Shown here in pieces: positions 31,201 through 43,407 of a DNA stretch of 64,000 nucleotides. A program made the translations under genes and the position numbers. Every line of letters begins with the position of its first letter. Positions within the stretch are counted from its first letter, which is position 1. The DNA comes from Prorocentrum cordatum. Taxonomy: Eukaryota > Sar > Dinophyceae > Prorocentrales > Prorocentraceae. Location of the stretch: assembly GCA_963575745.1 (NCBI GenBank), contig CAUYUJ010017647.1, positions 1 to 64,000 of the forward strand, read 5' to 3'. The notes below the pieces were generated by a model, which saw only the letters and a list, made by a program, of their open reading frames with translations, was not told the origin of the DNA and ran no database searches.

Positions 31201-31516
31201 TCTGCACTTAACTCGGGCTGTAAGGGGTCTGCAGGGCTAGTAATCGCAGGAATCGATTTGGAGACATCAGGCGGGTCCGCCTGTTGCAATCAGAGGTCTG
31301 AACTCGGTTTGATACTCGAGCTAGATTCGCGAAACTATTTGTATTGTTCGAGTGATCTTGAGAGGTGCTGTTCGGCTGTTGCATCGAGAGGTCTGAAATC
31401 GCTTAGGCTGCAAAAACTATTCGTTTTCTGCAATTTATTTGACATTATGTATGGTCAGGAAGCTCTACGAGTCCCCCGGCGGTAACAAAGGTTGACGGTT
31501 TACCGCCGGCGCTCAG
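28223..31516 (+). repeat. Three composite satellite units
   Basis: Three runs of spacer A then monomers end in type-A hairpins at 29338-29398, 30342-30402 and 31456-31516. The first and third end with the terminal monomer that reads ...CATTGTATGTTGTCAGG or similar. The second ends with the other terminus, ...CTCAACTTAAGTCGAGC. No gene seen. Confidence 0.85.
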
Positions 31517-32521
31517 TTTGAAAGTTCGTTTTAAGAACAGGTATTTTTCCCACCTCTAGTGGGTTATGCCGCGTCTGCCAATTAAACTCTTAGGTCCGTA
31601 GCTGCAATATTACTATCGAAAGACTTGAGGGAACCTTCGGCCGTTTCGAGCTTCTTGACATGCGTTCACGGTTTTCTTTACCTAACTCGAGATTTAGGAT
31701 AGGTACAGAGCTGATACTTACAGAGACCGAATCAGAATCGTCTTGCGCGTTCGTCTGTTCTATCGAGAGGTCTGAACTGAGTCTGCTACTCGAACCAGAT
31801 CCGCCAAATTAATCGTATCATATGAGTCATTTCGGTCAGTGCCGTCGGTGTCCCTTAACTGAATTTTTGAAGAGCTACACAGCTAGTGCGCATATAAACC
31901 GATGGAGTATCACCCGGCGCGTTCTTTTCTCGCATCGAGAGTCGGAACTCGGTCTGGCGCTTGAGCCAGGTCCACGGAAAGATGGAAAATGAAACCATGT
32001 TTTTCCGAGCTCTTTTCTTCGCGCTCGAGAAAGCTTTTTTCGTCTGCTCGGAGCAGCGCCGCGCGAGAACAGAGCTCTACGAGGCCCCGGCGGTTACCTG
32101 GTTGACGGTTTACCGCCGGATCCCAGTGCCTCGTAGAGCTCTTCGTCGTCGATGAGCTAGAGGAATTCCGGCGCGGGGCGGAGCTAGTTGATCGACCCGA
32201 CCAGAAAGGACAATGTGATAATTTTCGGTCGGTTTTCTGAAAATTTGAAAGATATTTGACAATTCATTTTGAGAAAGCAGATTTTTACTCCTAGCAAAAG
32301 TATCTTAACTTTCTTCTGCGAGCAGCTCAGCTCTTTCGAGAGAACTATGCAAACATTTGGAGGAACCGACATCGCGTCGACACCGAGAAATGCAAATATG
32401 ACGTTTTTCTAGAAATTCTCCGAGAAGCTGTCTGCTTTGAATCTGAGCACTCTTACGCGTGCAAGGAGCTCTACGAGGTTCCCGGCGGTGACCAGGTTGA
32501 CGGTTCACCGCCGGCGCCAGT
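31517..32521 (+). repeat. Diverged monomers, type-C and type-B hairpins
   Basis: A spacer remnant and more diverged monomers (31640-32070) lead to a type-C hairpin at 32071-32127, whose stem ends CCGGATCCCAGT instead of CCGGCGCCCAGT. A spacer B and a type-B hairpin (32463-32521) follow. No gene seen. Confidence 0.8.
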
Positions 32522-34731
32522 TCGGACGCACTGGCGGGCTAGTTGGCTCGAAAAATCTCGACGGAACTTTTGCTGACTTTTGGTCGGTTGAAACTTTTGT
32601 TCTCGGAATTCAACCATTCGTTAGAGCTCTAGTATTCTTTCCCGTGATATTCGATCTTATTCTTGCTTGCCGTGTTGATCTCAGCTCGATCGGGTGAATA
32701 TTACTAACTCGTAGAGCTTCCCCTAGCAAGTTATTGCTGGAAGCTTAAGAGTAATTCCGGGGCTCTGGAGAGCTAGTTGGCAAGAAAAATCTCGACGGAC
32801 CTTTTGCTGACTTTTGGTCGGTTGAAAATTTTGTACTCGAAATTCAACCATTCGTCAGAGCTCCAGTATTTTTTCCCATGATATTCGATCGTATTCCCGC
32901 TCGCCATCTTGATCTCAGCTCGATCGGGTATCTTTTACTGCCAAAAAGCGTCCAGGCGGGATCGGCCGTTTTGAGTCATCTTGATACGCACTGACGGTTT
33001 TCTGAACATATCTCGAGCTTTAGGACAGCTACAGAGCTGGTAAGCACAGCTAATCGATTCAGAATGATCAGGCGCGTTCGTCTGTTGAACCCAGATGTCT
33101 GAACTCGGTCTGTTCGCCGAGCTAGGTCCGCAAACCTATTCGTATTATTGGAGTCATCTTGATAGACGCTCTCGGTTTTCTGTACTTAACTCGAGCTACA
33201 GGACAGCTACAGAGCTGATACTCACAGAAACCGATTCAGAATCATCAGTCGCATTTGTCTGTTGAATGCAGAGCTCTGAACTCGGTCTGCTGCCCGATCT
33301 AGAATCGCGAAACTATTCGTATTGTTCGAGTCATCTTGAGAGATGCTGTCGGTTCTCTGCACTTAACTCGGGCTGTAGGGGGGCTGCATGGCTGATAATC
33401 ACTGGAATCGGTTCGGAGACATCAGGCGCGTCCGCCTTTCGAATCCAGAGCTCGGAACTCTGTCTGCTGCCCGAACTAGGTGTGCGAAACTGTTCGTATT
33501 GTTCGAGTCATCCTGAGAGCTGCTGTCGGCTTCCTGCACTTAACTCGGGCTGTAGGGGAGCTGCAGGGCTAATCGATTCGGAGACATCAGACGCGTCCGC
33601 CTGTCGCATGCAGAGGTCTGAACTCGGTCTGATACTCGAGCTAGGTTTGCGAAACTATTCGTATTCTTCGAGTCATCTTGAGGGGTGCTGTCGATTTACG
33701 CACGTAACTCGGGCTGTAGGAGAGCTACAGAGCTCGTACAGAAGACAATCCAGAAGCATCGGGGGCGTTTGTCTGTTGCATCCGAGAGGTTTGAAATTGG
33801 CTGGGCTGAAAAACTATTTTTTCTGTGTAATTTTTTTCGAGATTATATGTTGTCAGGAAGCTCTACGAGTCCCCCGGCGGTAACAAAGGTTGACGGTTTA
33901 CCGCCGGCGCCCAGTATCGAAAAGCACTGTGGCGGGATCGGCCGTTTTGAGTCATCTTGATACGCACTGACGGTTTTCTGAACATAACTCGAGCTTTAGG
34001 ACAGCTACAGAGCTGGTAAGCACATCTAATCGATGTAGAATGATTAGGCGCGTTCGCCTGTTGAATCCAGAGGTCTGAACTCGGTCTGTTAGCCGAGCTA
34101 GGTCCGCAAACCTATTCGTATTATTCGAGTCATCTTGACAGGAACTCTCGGTTTTCTGTACTTAACTCGAGCTGTAGGACAGCTACAGAGCTGATATTTA
34201 CAGAAACCGATTCAGAATCATCAGTTGCGTTTGTCTGTCGAATCCAGAGCTCTGAACTCGGTCTGCTGCCCGATCTAGAATCGCGAAACTATTCGTATTG
34301 GTCGAGTCATCTTGAGAAGTGCTCTCGGTTTTCTTCACTCAACTCGCGCTGAGGGGGGCTACAGTGCTGGTGGTCACAGGAATCGATTTGAAGACATCAG
34401 GCGCGTCCGCCTGTCGAATCCAGAGCTCGGAACTCGGTCTGCTGCCCGAATTAGGTCTGCGAAACTACTGTATTGTTCGAGTCATCCTGAGAGGTGCTGT
34501 CGGTTTTCTGCACTTAACTCGGGCTGTAGGGGGGCTGCAGGGCTGGTAATGACAGGAGTCGATTCGCAGACATCAGACGCGTCCGCCTGTCGCATTCAGA
34601 GGTCAAAAAATATTCACAATGAGTCGGAATGTTGGTAGGTGCTGTCGGTTTTCTCAACTTAAGTCGAGCTAGGAAGCTCTACGAGTCTCCCGGCGGTAAC
34701 CAAGGTTGACGGTTTACCGCCGGCGCCCAGT
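32522..34731 (+). repeat. Two satellite units, one lacking its spacer
   Basis: A truncated spacer A is cut by an inverted arm (32705-32752) and followed by a second, complete spacer A. Five monomers end in a type-A hairpin at 33854-33915. The next array (33916-34670) begins at once with AGTATCGAAAAGCAC, the last part of spacer A, and ends in a type-A hairpin at 34671-34731. The frame open at 33266-33883 follows the monomer period. Confidence 0.85.
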
Positions 34732-37700
34732 TATGACTCGTAGAGCTTCCGTAAGCTAGCAGCTGGAAGCTTAAGAGTAATTCGGACGCACTGGCGAGCT
34801 AGTTGGCAAGAAAAATCTCGACGGAACTTTTGCTGACTTTTGCTCAGTTGAAAATAACTCGTAGAGCTTCCCGTAGCAAGTTTTTGCTGGAAGCTTAAGA
34901 GTAATCCCGGGGCGCTGGAGAGCTAGTTGGCAAGAAAAATCTCGACGGACCTTTTGCTGACTTTTGGTCGGTTGAGAATTTTGTTCTCTCGAAATTCAAC
35001 CATTCGTTAGAGCTCTAGTATTTTTTCCCGTGATATTCGATCTTATTCCCGCTTGCCGTCTTGATCTCAGCTCGATCGGGTAACTTTTACTGCCAAAAAG
35101 CGTCCAGGCGGGATCGGCCGTTTCGAGTCATCTTGATACGCGCTGTCGGTATATTGGACTTAACTCGAGATACAGGACAGCTATAGAGCTGCTAAGCACA
35201 GCTAATCAATTCAGAATGATCAGGCGCGTTCGCCTGTTGAACCTAGAGGTCTGAACTCGGTCTGCTAGTCGAGCTAGATCCGCAAAGCTATTCGTATTAT
35301 TCGAGTCATCTTGACAGACGCTCTCGGTTTTCTGTACTTAACTCGAGCTACAGGACAGCTACAGAGCTGATACGTACAGAATCTGATTCAGAATCATTGG
35401 TGGCGGTTGTCTGTTGAATGCAGAGCTCTGAACTCGGTCTGCTGCCCGATCTAGAATCGCGAAACTATTCGTATTGTTCGAGTCATCTTGAGAGATGCTC
35501 TCGGTTCTCTGCACTTACCTCGGGCTGTAGGGGGGCTGCATGGCTGGTAATCACTGGAATCGATTCGGAGACATCAGGCGCGTCCGCCTTTCGAATCCAG
35601 AGCTCCGAGCTCTGTCTGCTGCCCGAACTAGGTTCGCGAAACTATTCGTATTGTTCGAGTCATCTTGAGAGGTGCTGTCGGTTTCCTGCACTTAACTCGG
35701 GCTGTAGGGGGGCTGCAGGGCTGGTAATCACAGGAATCGACTTGGAGACATCAGACGCGTCCGCCTGTCGCATGCAGAGGTCTGAACTCGGTCTGATACC
35801 CGAACTAGGTTTGCCAAACTATTCGTATTGTTCGAGTCATCTTGAGAGGTGCCGTCGCTTCACGCACGTAACTCGGGCTGTAGGAGAGCTACAGAGCTCG
35901 TACAGAAGACAATCCAGAAGCATCGGGGGCGTTCGGCTGTTGCATCCGAGAGGTCTGAAATTTCTTGGGCTGAAAAACTATTTTTGTCGGTGTAATTTTT
36001 TTCGACATTATATGTTGTCAGGAAGCTCTACGAGTCCCCCGGCGTTAACAAAAGTTAACGGTTTACCGCCGGCGCCCAGTTATGTTCTGAAAATTTGAAC
36101 ATTCGTTAGAGCTCTAGTATTTTTTCCCGTGATATTCGATCTTATTCCCGCTCGCCATCTTGATGTCAGCTCGATCGGGTGAATATTACTATCGAAAAGC
36201 ACTGTGGCGGGATCGGCCGTTTCAAGTCATCTTGATACGCGATGACGGTTTTCTCAAGATAACTCGAGCATCAGGACAGCTACAGAGCTGGTAAGCACAG
36301 CTGATCGATTCAGAATGATCAGGCGCGTTCGCCTGTTGACCCCAGAGGTCTGAACTCGGTCTGCTAGCCGAGCTAGGTCCGCAAACCTATTCGCATTATT
36401 CGAGTCATCTTGACAGACGCTCTCGGTTCTGTACTTAACTCGAGCTACAGGACAGCTACAGACCTGATACGTACAGAATCTGATTCAGAATCATCAGTGG
36501 CCGTCGTCTGTTGAATCCAGAGCTCTGAACTCGGTCTGCTAGCCGGGCTAGAATCGCGCAACTATTCGTATTGTTCGAGTCATCTTGAGAGATGCTGTTG
36601 GTTCTCTGCACTTAACTCGGGCTGTAGGGGGCTGCGTGGCTGGTAATCACTGGAATCGATTCGGAGACATCAGGCGCGTCCGCCTTTCGAATCCAGAGCT
36701 CGAACTCTGTCTACTGCCCGAACTAGGTCCGCGAAGCTATTCGTATTGTTCGAGTCATCCTGAGAGGTGCTGTCGGTTTCCTGCACTTAACTCGGGCTGT
36801 AGGGGGGGCTACAGGGCTGGTAATCACAGGAATCGATTCAGAGACATCAGACGCGTCCGCCTGTCGCATGCAGAGGTCTGAACTCGGTCTGATACTCGGG
36901 CTAGGTTTGCCAAACTATTCGTATTGTTCGAGTCATCTTGAGAGGTGCTGTCGATTTACGCACGTAACTCGGGCTGTAGGAGAGCTACAGAGCTCGTACA
37001 GAAGACAATCCAGAAGCATCGGGGGCGTTCGGCTGTTGCATCCGAGAGGTCTGAAATTGCTTGGGCTGAAAGACTATTTTTTCTGTGTAATTTTCTTCGA
37101 CATTATATGTTGTCAGGAAGCTCTACGAGTCCCCCGGCGGTAACAAAGGTTGACGGTTTACCGCCGGCGCCCAGTTCCGGGGCGCTGGAGAGCTAGTTGG
37201 CAAGAAATATCTCGACGGACATTTTGAGGAATTTTGGTCGGTTGAAAATTTGGTTCTCGAGATTTCACCATTCGTTAGAGCTCTGGTATTTTTCCCTTGA
37301 TATTCGATCTTATTCCCGCTCGCCATCTTGATCTCAGCGCGATCGGGTACCTTTTACTGCCAAAAAGCACTGCGGCGGAATCGGCCGTTTCGAGTCATCT
37401 TGATTCGCGTGTCCGAATACTGAACTTAACTCGAGATATAGGACAGCTACAGAGCTGGTAAGCACAGCTCATCGATTCAGAATGATCAGGCGCGTTCGGC
37501 TGTTCCAACCAAAGGTCTGAACTCGGTCTGCTGGCCGAGCTAGGTCCGCAAACCTATTCGTATTATTCGAGTCATCTTGACAGGCGCTCTCGGTTTTCTG
37601 TACTTAACTCGAGCTATAGGACAGCTACAGGGCTGATACTTACAGAAACGAATCATCAGTCGCGTTTGTCTGTTGAATCCTGATCTCTCAACTCGGTCTG

Positions 37701-38159
37701 CTGCCGGATCCAGAATTGCGAAACTGTTCGTATTGTTCGAGTCATCTTGAGAAGTGCTGTCAGTTTTCTGCACTCAACTCGGGCTGTAGGGGGGCTACAG
37801 TGCTGGTGGTCACAGCAATCGATTTGGAGACATCAGGCGCGTCCGCCTGTCGCATTCAGAGGTCTCAACTCGGGCTGATACTCGAGCTGGGTTTGCCAAA
37901 CTATTCGTTTTGTTCGAGTCATCTTGAGAGGTGCTATCGATTGACGCACGTAACTCGGGCTCTAGGAGAGCTACAGAGCTCGTGCAGGACAATCCAGAAG
38001 CATCGGGGGGCATTCGGCTGTTGCATCGAGAGGTCTGAAATCGCTTGGGCTGAAAAACTATTCGTTCTCTGCAATTTTTTTCGACATTATATATTGTCAG
38101 GAAGCTCTACGAGTCCCCCGGCGGTAAGAAAGGTTGACGGTTTACCGCCGGCGCCCAGT
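34732..38159 (+). repeat. Three composite satellite units with type-A hairpins
   Basis: Inverted arms (34735-34780 and 34857-34905) and two spacer-A parts lead to five monomers and a hairpin at 36020-36080. In this copy the loop has changed to GTTAACAAAAGTTAAC. Two further units end in hairpins at 37114-37175 and 38099-38159. The 226-codon frame at 35418-36098 is three monomers read through and is probably not a gene. Confidence 0.85.
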
Positions 38160-38185
38160 AATTCCGGGGCGCTGGCGAGCTAGTT

Positions 38186-38427
38186 CCCGGAGAGCTCGCT
38201 GAGAGCTAGAGGGTTTAAGATTAGAAGCCGGACGGTGGTGGTGCCCGCCAGCAGCCCATCGTCGCCGCTCCAGAATTCCCGCAGCACTTCGTTCGTCCCG
38301 GCAGCTGGTCCGGGAGAGCTTCCGGCAAGCTTCCACGCGTGCCTGCATGCGTGCAGGCGCGCATGGAAGCGTTTCTGGCAGCGCTTCCACAGTGCTCCAG
38401 GGGGGCCCCCAAGGCTCTCAAGAAAAG
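38186..38427 (+). mobile_element. MITE-like palindromic element, 3'-truncated copy
   Basis: It begins CCCGGAGAGCTCGCTGAGAGC and carries the central palindrome (38333-38366), here with three mismatched or wobble positions. It stops near GGCTCTCAAGAAAAG without the terminal GCTCTCCGGG. Confidence 0.7.
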
Positions 38428-38580
38428 ATACCTCGTAGAGCTCTTCGGCATCGGTGAGCTAGAGGAATTCCGGCGCGGGGTGCGGCTAGTACCTCGTAGA
38501 GCTCTTCGGCAAGATGAGCTAAGAGGAGTTCGGGCGCAGGGTGGAGCTAGTTGGCCGACCCGGCATTAAGAGACAATGTT

Positions 38581-38858
38581 CCCGGAGAGCTCTCTGAGAG
38601 CTATAGGGTTTTAGAGTAGAAGCTGGACGGTGGTGGTGCCTGCCAGCAGCCTATCTCCGCCGGTCCAGAATCCTCGCAGAAGTTCGTTCGGCCCGGCAGC
38701 GGGTCCGGGAGAGGTTCCGGCACGCGTCCACACGTGCCTGCACGTCGGCAGGCACGCGTGGGGGGGTGCCTGGCAGCGCTTGAGAAGCGCTTCCGGGGGG
38801 CCCCGCAGAGCTCCCCAGGGAAAATTTCCTATTCCCGAGGGTCTCTTCGCTCTCCGGG
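38581..38858 (+). mobile_element. MITE-like palindromic element, complete but diverged copy
   Basis: Inverted ends CCCGGAGAGC (38581-38590) and GCTCTCCGGG (38849-38858), 278 bp long. The central palindrome (38728-38761) is partly decayed but still gives a 14-bp stem with one mismatch. Confidence 0.7.
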
Positions 38859-38890
38859 TTTTGAACGCTACCCAGTGTTAACTTTGGGTC

Positions 38891-38891
<1 letters not shown>

Positions 38892-38983
<92 letters not shown>

Positions 38984-39070
38984 TTTTTTTTTATGTTTTT
39001 TTTTTTTTATTTATATATATAATACATATATATATATATATATATATATGTTATGTATATATATATATAA
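38892..39070 (+). repeat. Poly-T tract (85 nt) and (TA)n microsatellite
   Basis: An unbroken run of 85 T at 38892-38976 is followed by T-rich sequence and (TA)n up to about 39070. It directly precedes a spacer remnant and a MITE-like copy. The run length in the real genome may differ because such tracts assemble poorly. Confidence 0.9.
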
Positions 39071-39115
39071 TCTTTCTGCGACATTTGAAAATTCGTTTTG
39101 AGAACTGGTATTTTT

Positions 39116-39422
39116 CCCGGAGAGCTCTCTGAGAGCTAGAGGGTTTGAGATTAGAAGCCGGACGGTGGTGGTGCCCGCCAGCAGCCCATCTTCGCCAGTC
39201 CAGAATCCCCGGAGGGGCTTGTAAAACGTCGCAGCGGGTCCGGGAGAGCTTCCGGCAAGCTTCCACGCGTGCCTGCACGCGTGCAGGCACGCGTGGAGAC
39301 CTTCCTGGCAGCGCTTCGGAAGCGCTGCGGGGCAACCCCCCAGAGCCCCAGCAGCGCTTCACGAGAGCGTCCGAAAGTCTACCAGGACCGATTTCCGGTG
39401 TGTGTTCTCTTTGCTCTCCGGG
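39116..39422 (+). mobile_element. MITE-like palindromic element, best copy
   Basis: 307 bp with 10-bp inverted ends CCCGGAGAGC and GCTCTCCGGG, flanked by runs of T on both sides (a possible TTTT duplication). A perfect 34-bp palindrome lies at 39263-39296. No open frame looks like a transposase, so it would be non-autonomous. The class is inferred from the ends and size only. Confidence 0.7.
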
Positions 39423-40555
39423 TTTTGGATGCTACCAAGTTCTCACGTGTAGTGGGTTATGCCGCGGCTGCCAGTTAAATTCTCAGGTCCGTTGCTGCAA
39501 TATTACTATCGAAACACTTGCTGGAACCGACGGCCATTTAGAGTCATCTTGACACGCATCGACGGTTTTCTGTACTTATCTCGAGATGTAAGACAGCTAC
39601 AGAGCTGACTCTTGCAGAAACCGATTGGAAATCACAAGGCGCGTTTGTCTGTCCCATCTAGAGCTCTGAACTCGGTCTGCTGCTCGAGCTAGGTTCGCAA
39701 ACCTATTCGTATTCTTCGAGTGCTTTTGACGAGTGCTGTCGGTTCTCTGTACGGAACACACACACTTCAGAATAGCTACAGAGCTGTTACGCACATGAGT
39801 TGATTGTGTCTTATTAGGCGGGCGCGTCTATTGCATCGAGCGGTCTGAACTCGGTCTACTATCCGAGCTAGGTCCGTAAAAAATATTCGTATTCTTCAAG
39901 TTCTCTTTGCAGGCGTTCTCGGTCTTCTGTACTTAACTGAAGCTGTTGCGTTCCAGAGCTGGTATGCACTGAAAATGATCCACAATCATCAGAGGCGTGT
40001 GGCTGAAGCATCCAGAGCTCTGAACACAGTCTGCTACCCTTTTTGGATCTGATGGTGATTTTTCTACTTAACTCGAGCTGCAGATGAGCTTGAGAGCCCT
40101 TTCGCACAGACATCTGGGAGAAAACTCCTTCAATGTGTCCCGGGCAGCCCCGCTCGAGAAAAGAGCTCTACGAGGCTCCCGGTGGTAACCTGGTTGACGG
40201 TTTACCGCCGGCTGCCAGTTGGCCAACCCGGCCCGGGCGGACAACGTGGTGACCTGGGGTCGGTTTTTGGAAGATAGCGAGGGATTTTGAAATTCGTTTT
40301 GCAAATTTGAATTTTTCTTCTATGCAGTGAATCATGCTGCTTTGGATGATGCAATCCTTAGGGCTCTAGCTACATTATGTCAATCAAAAGACTGCGGGGA
40401 ACTAGTATTGTGTACGACCGAAAACAAGATTTTTTATTTTTGAAGCTGGTATTGAGAAGCGGTTTTCTGCTGTTATCTCGGATCTCACTTGTCTATTCAG
40501 AGCTCTACGAGGGTCCCGGCGGTAGCTTGGTTGACGGTTTACCGCCGGATCCCAG
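39423..40555 (+). repeat. Diverged monomers and two type-C hairpins
   Basis: Diverged 177-bp monomers (about 39430-40160) end in a type-C hairpin at 40162-40219 (stem GGTGGTAACC/GGTTTACCGCC). A spacer and a second type-C hairpin at 40500-40555 follow. These copies share AAGAGCTCTACGAGGCTCCC-like left arms with those at 32.07 and 63.40 kb. No gene seen. Confidence 0.75.
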
Positions 40556-43407
40556 TTTCCCGTCCCCGAGATTTCCCCAGATTCTCTTTGCTCTCCGGGT
40601 TTTGGACGCTGCCAATCAACTCGTAGAGCTTCCCTCAGCTGGTTGCTGGAAGCTCAAGAGTAATTCCGGCGCGCTGGAGAGCTAGTTGGCAGGAAAAATC
40701 TCGACGGACCTTTTGGTGACTTTTGGTCGGTTGAAAATTTTGTTCTCGAAATTCAACACTTCGTTTGAGCTCTAGTATTTTTCCTGACCATATTCGATCT
40801 CATTCCCGCTCGCCGTCTTAATATCAGCTCGATTGGGTAAATATTTCTGTTAGAAAAGCGTCGCGGCGGGATCGGCTGTTTCGAGTCATCTTGATACGCG
40901 TTGTCGGTATTTTGTACTTAACTCGAGCTCTAGGGCAACTACAGAGCTCATTCGCACAGAAATCGATTGGGAATCATCAGGCGCGTTCGTCTGTCCCATC
41001 CAGAGGTCTGAAGTCGGTCTGCTGCCCGAGCTAGGTTCGCGGAACCCTTGTTCGAGTTATCTTGAGAGATTCTGTCAGTTTTCTGCACTTAACTCGGGCT
41101 GTAGGGGGGCTACAGGGCTCGTGCTCACAGGAATCGATTCGGAGACATCAGACGCGTCCGCCTGCCGAATCCAGAGCTCAGAACTCGGTGTGCTGCCCGA
41201 GCTAGGTCTGCAAAACTGTTCCTATTCTTCGAGTTATCTTGAAATGTGCGGGATCGCCCGTTTCGGGTCATATTGTCACGCGATAACGGTTTTCTGAAGA
41301 TAACTCGAGCTTTAGGACAGCTACAGAGCTGGTAAGCACATCTCATCGATTCAGCATGATCAGGCGCGTTCGTCTGTCGCATCCAGAGGTCTGAACTCGG
41401 TCTGCTGGCCGAGCTAGGTCCGCAAACCTATTCGTATTATTCGAGTCATCTTGACAGGCGCTCTCGGTTTTCTGTGCTTAACTCGAGCTACAGGACAGCT
41501 ACAGAGCTGATACGTACAGAATCTGATCCAGAATCATCAGTGGTCGTTGTCTGTTGAATCCAGAGCTCTGAACTCGGTCTGCTGCCCGATCTAGAATCGC
41601 GGAACTATTCGTATTGTTCGAGTCATATTGAGAGATGCTGTCGGTTCTCTGCACTTAACTCGGGCTGTAGGGGAGCTGCATGGCTGGTAATCACTGGAAT
41701 CGATTCAGAGACATCAGGCGCGTCCGCTTTTCCAATTCAGAGATCCGAGCTCTGTCTGCTGCCCGAACTAGGTCCCCGAAACTATTCGTATTGTTCGAGT
41801 CATCCTGAGAGGTTCTGTCGGTTTCCTGCACTTAACTCGGGCTTTAGGGGGGGCTGCAGGGCTGGTAATCACAGGAATCGATTCAGAGACATCAGACGCG
41901 TCTGCCTGTCGCATGCAGAGGTCTGAACTCGGTCTGATACTCGAGCAAGGTTTGCCAAACTATTCGTATTGTTCGAGTCATCTTGAGGTGCTGTCGATTT
42001 ACGCACGTAACTCGGGCTGTAGGAGAGCTACAGAGCTCGTACAGAAGACAATTTAGAAGCATCGGGGGCGTTCGGCTGTTGCATCCGAGAGATCTGAAAT
42101 TGCTTGGGCTGAAAAACTATTTTTTGTGTGTATTGCTTTCGACATTATATGTTCTCAGGAAGCTTTACGAGTCCCCCGGCGGTAAGAAAGGTTGACGGTT
42201 TACCGCCGGCGCCCAGTTCTTGCTGGAAGCTTAAGAGTAATTCCGGGGCGCTGGAGAGCTAGTTGGCAAGACAAATCTCGACGGACCTTTTGGTGACTTT
42301 TGGTCGGTTGAAAATTTTGCTCTCGAAATTCCTCAATTCGTTAGAGCTCTAGTATTTTTTCCCGTGATATTCGATCTTTTTCCCGCTCGGCATCTTGATC
42401 TCAGCTCGATCGGGTACCTTTTACTGCCAAAAAGCACACTGGCGGGATCGGCCGTTTCGAGTCATCTTGATACGCGCTCTCGGTATATTGGACATAACTC
42501 GAGCTTTAGGACAGCTGCAGAGCTGGTAAGCACACCTTATCGATGCAGAATGATGAGGCGCGTTCATCCGTTGCATCCAGAGGTCTGAACTCGGTCTGCT
42601 AGCCGAGCTAGGTCCGCAAACCTATTCGTATTATTCGAGTCATCTTGACAGGTGCTCTCGGGTTTCGGTACCTAACTCGAGATATATGACAGCTACATAG
42701 CTGATTCTTGCAGAAACCGATTGAGCCTCATCAGTCGCGTTCGTCTATCGAATCGAGATCTCTGAACTCGGTCTGCTGCCCGATCTAGAACGCGGAACTA
42801 TTCGTATTCTTCGAGTCATCTTGCGAGGTGCTCTCGGTTTTCTGCACTTAACTCGGGCTGTCGGGGGGCTACAGGGCTGGTAGTCACAGCAATCGATTCG
42901 GAGACATCAGGCGCGTCTGCCTGTCGAATCGAGAGCTCGGAACTTGGTCTGCTGCCCGAACTAGGTGCGCAAAACTATTCGTATTGTTCGAGTCGTCCTG
43001 AGAGATGCTGTCGGTTTTTCGTCACTTATTTCGGGCTGTAGGGAGGCTGCAGGGCTGGTAATCACAGGAATCGATTCACATCAGACGCACCCGCCTGTCG
43101 CATTCAGAGGTCTGAACTCGGTCTGATACTCGAGCTAGGTTTGCCAAACTATTCGTATTGTTCGAGTTATCTGGAGAGGTGCTGTCGATTTATGCACGTA
43201 ACTCGAGCTGTAGGAGAGCTACAGAGCTCGTACAGAAGACAATTTAGAAGCATCGGGGGGCGTTCGGCTGTTGCATCGAGAGGTCTGAAATCGCTTGGGC
43301 TGAAAAACTATTTGTGCTCTGTATTTTTTTCAACATTATATATTATCAGGAAGCTCTAAGAGTCCCCCGGCGGTAACAAAGGTTGACGGTTTACCGCCGG
43401 CGCCATG
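40556..43407 (+). repeat. MITE-like remnant, spacer A, two satellite units
   Basis: A remnant of the MITE-like 3' end (40556-40616, ...GCTCTCCGGGTTTTGGACGC) is followed by an inverted arm and spacer A. Monomers run 40880-42156 with a join near 41240, where a spacer-A tail (GCGGGATCGCCCG) breaks the array. Type-A hairpins close the two units at 42157-42217 and 43348-43407. No gene seen. Confidence 0.8.

Noticed and set aside
33266-33883. Long open frames inside the satellite arrays as genes
   Set aside because: They repeat with the 59-codon monomer period, often run across the hairpin into the next spacer, begin at arbitrary ATGs, and are broken by indels in many sister arrays.
39116-39422. 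CRISPR array
   Set aside because: Repeats are long, diverged and unevenly spaced, with no constant-length unique spacers or cas genes.
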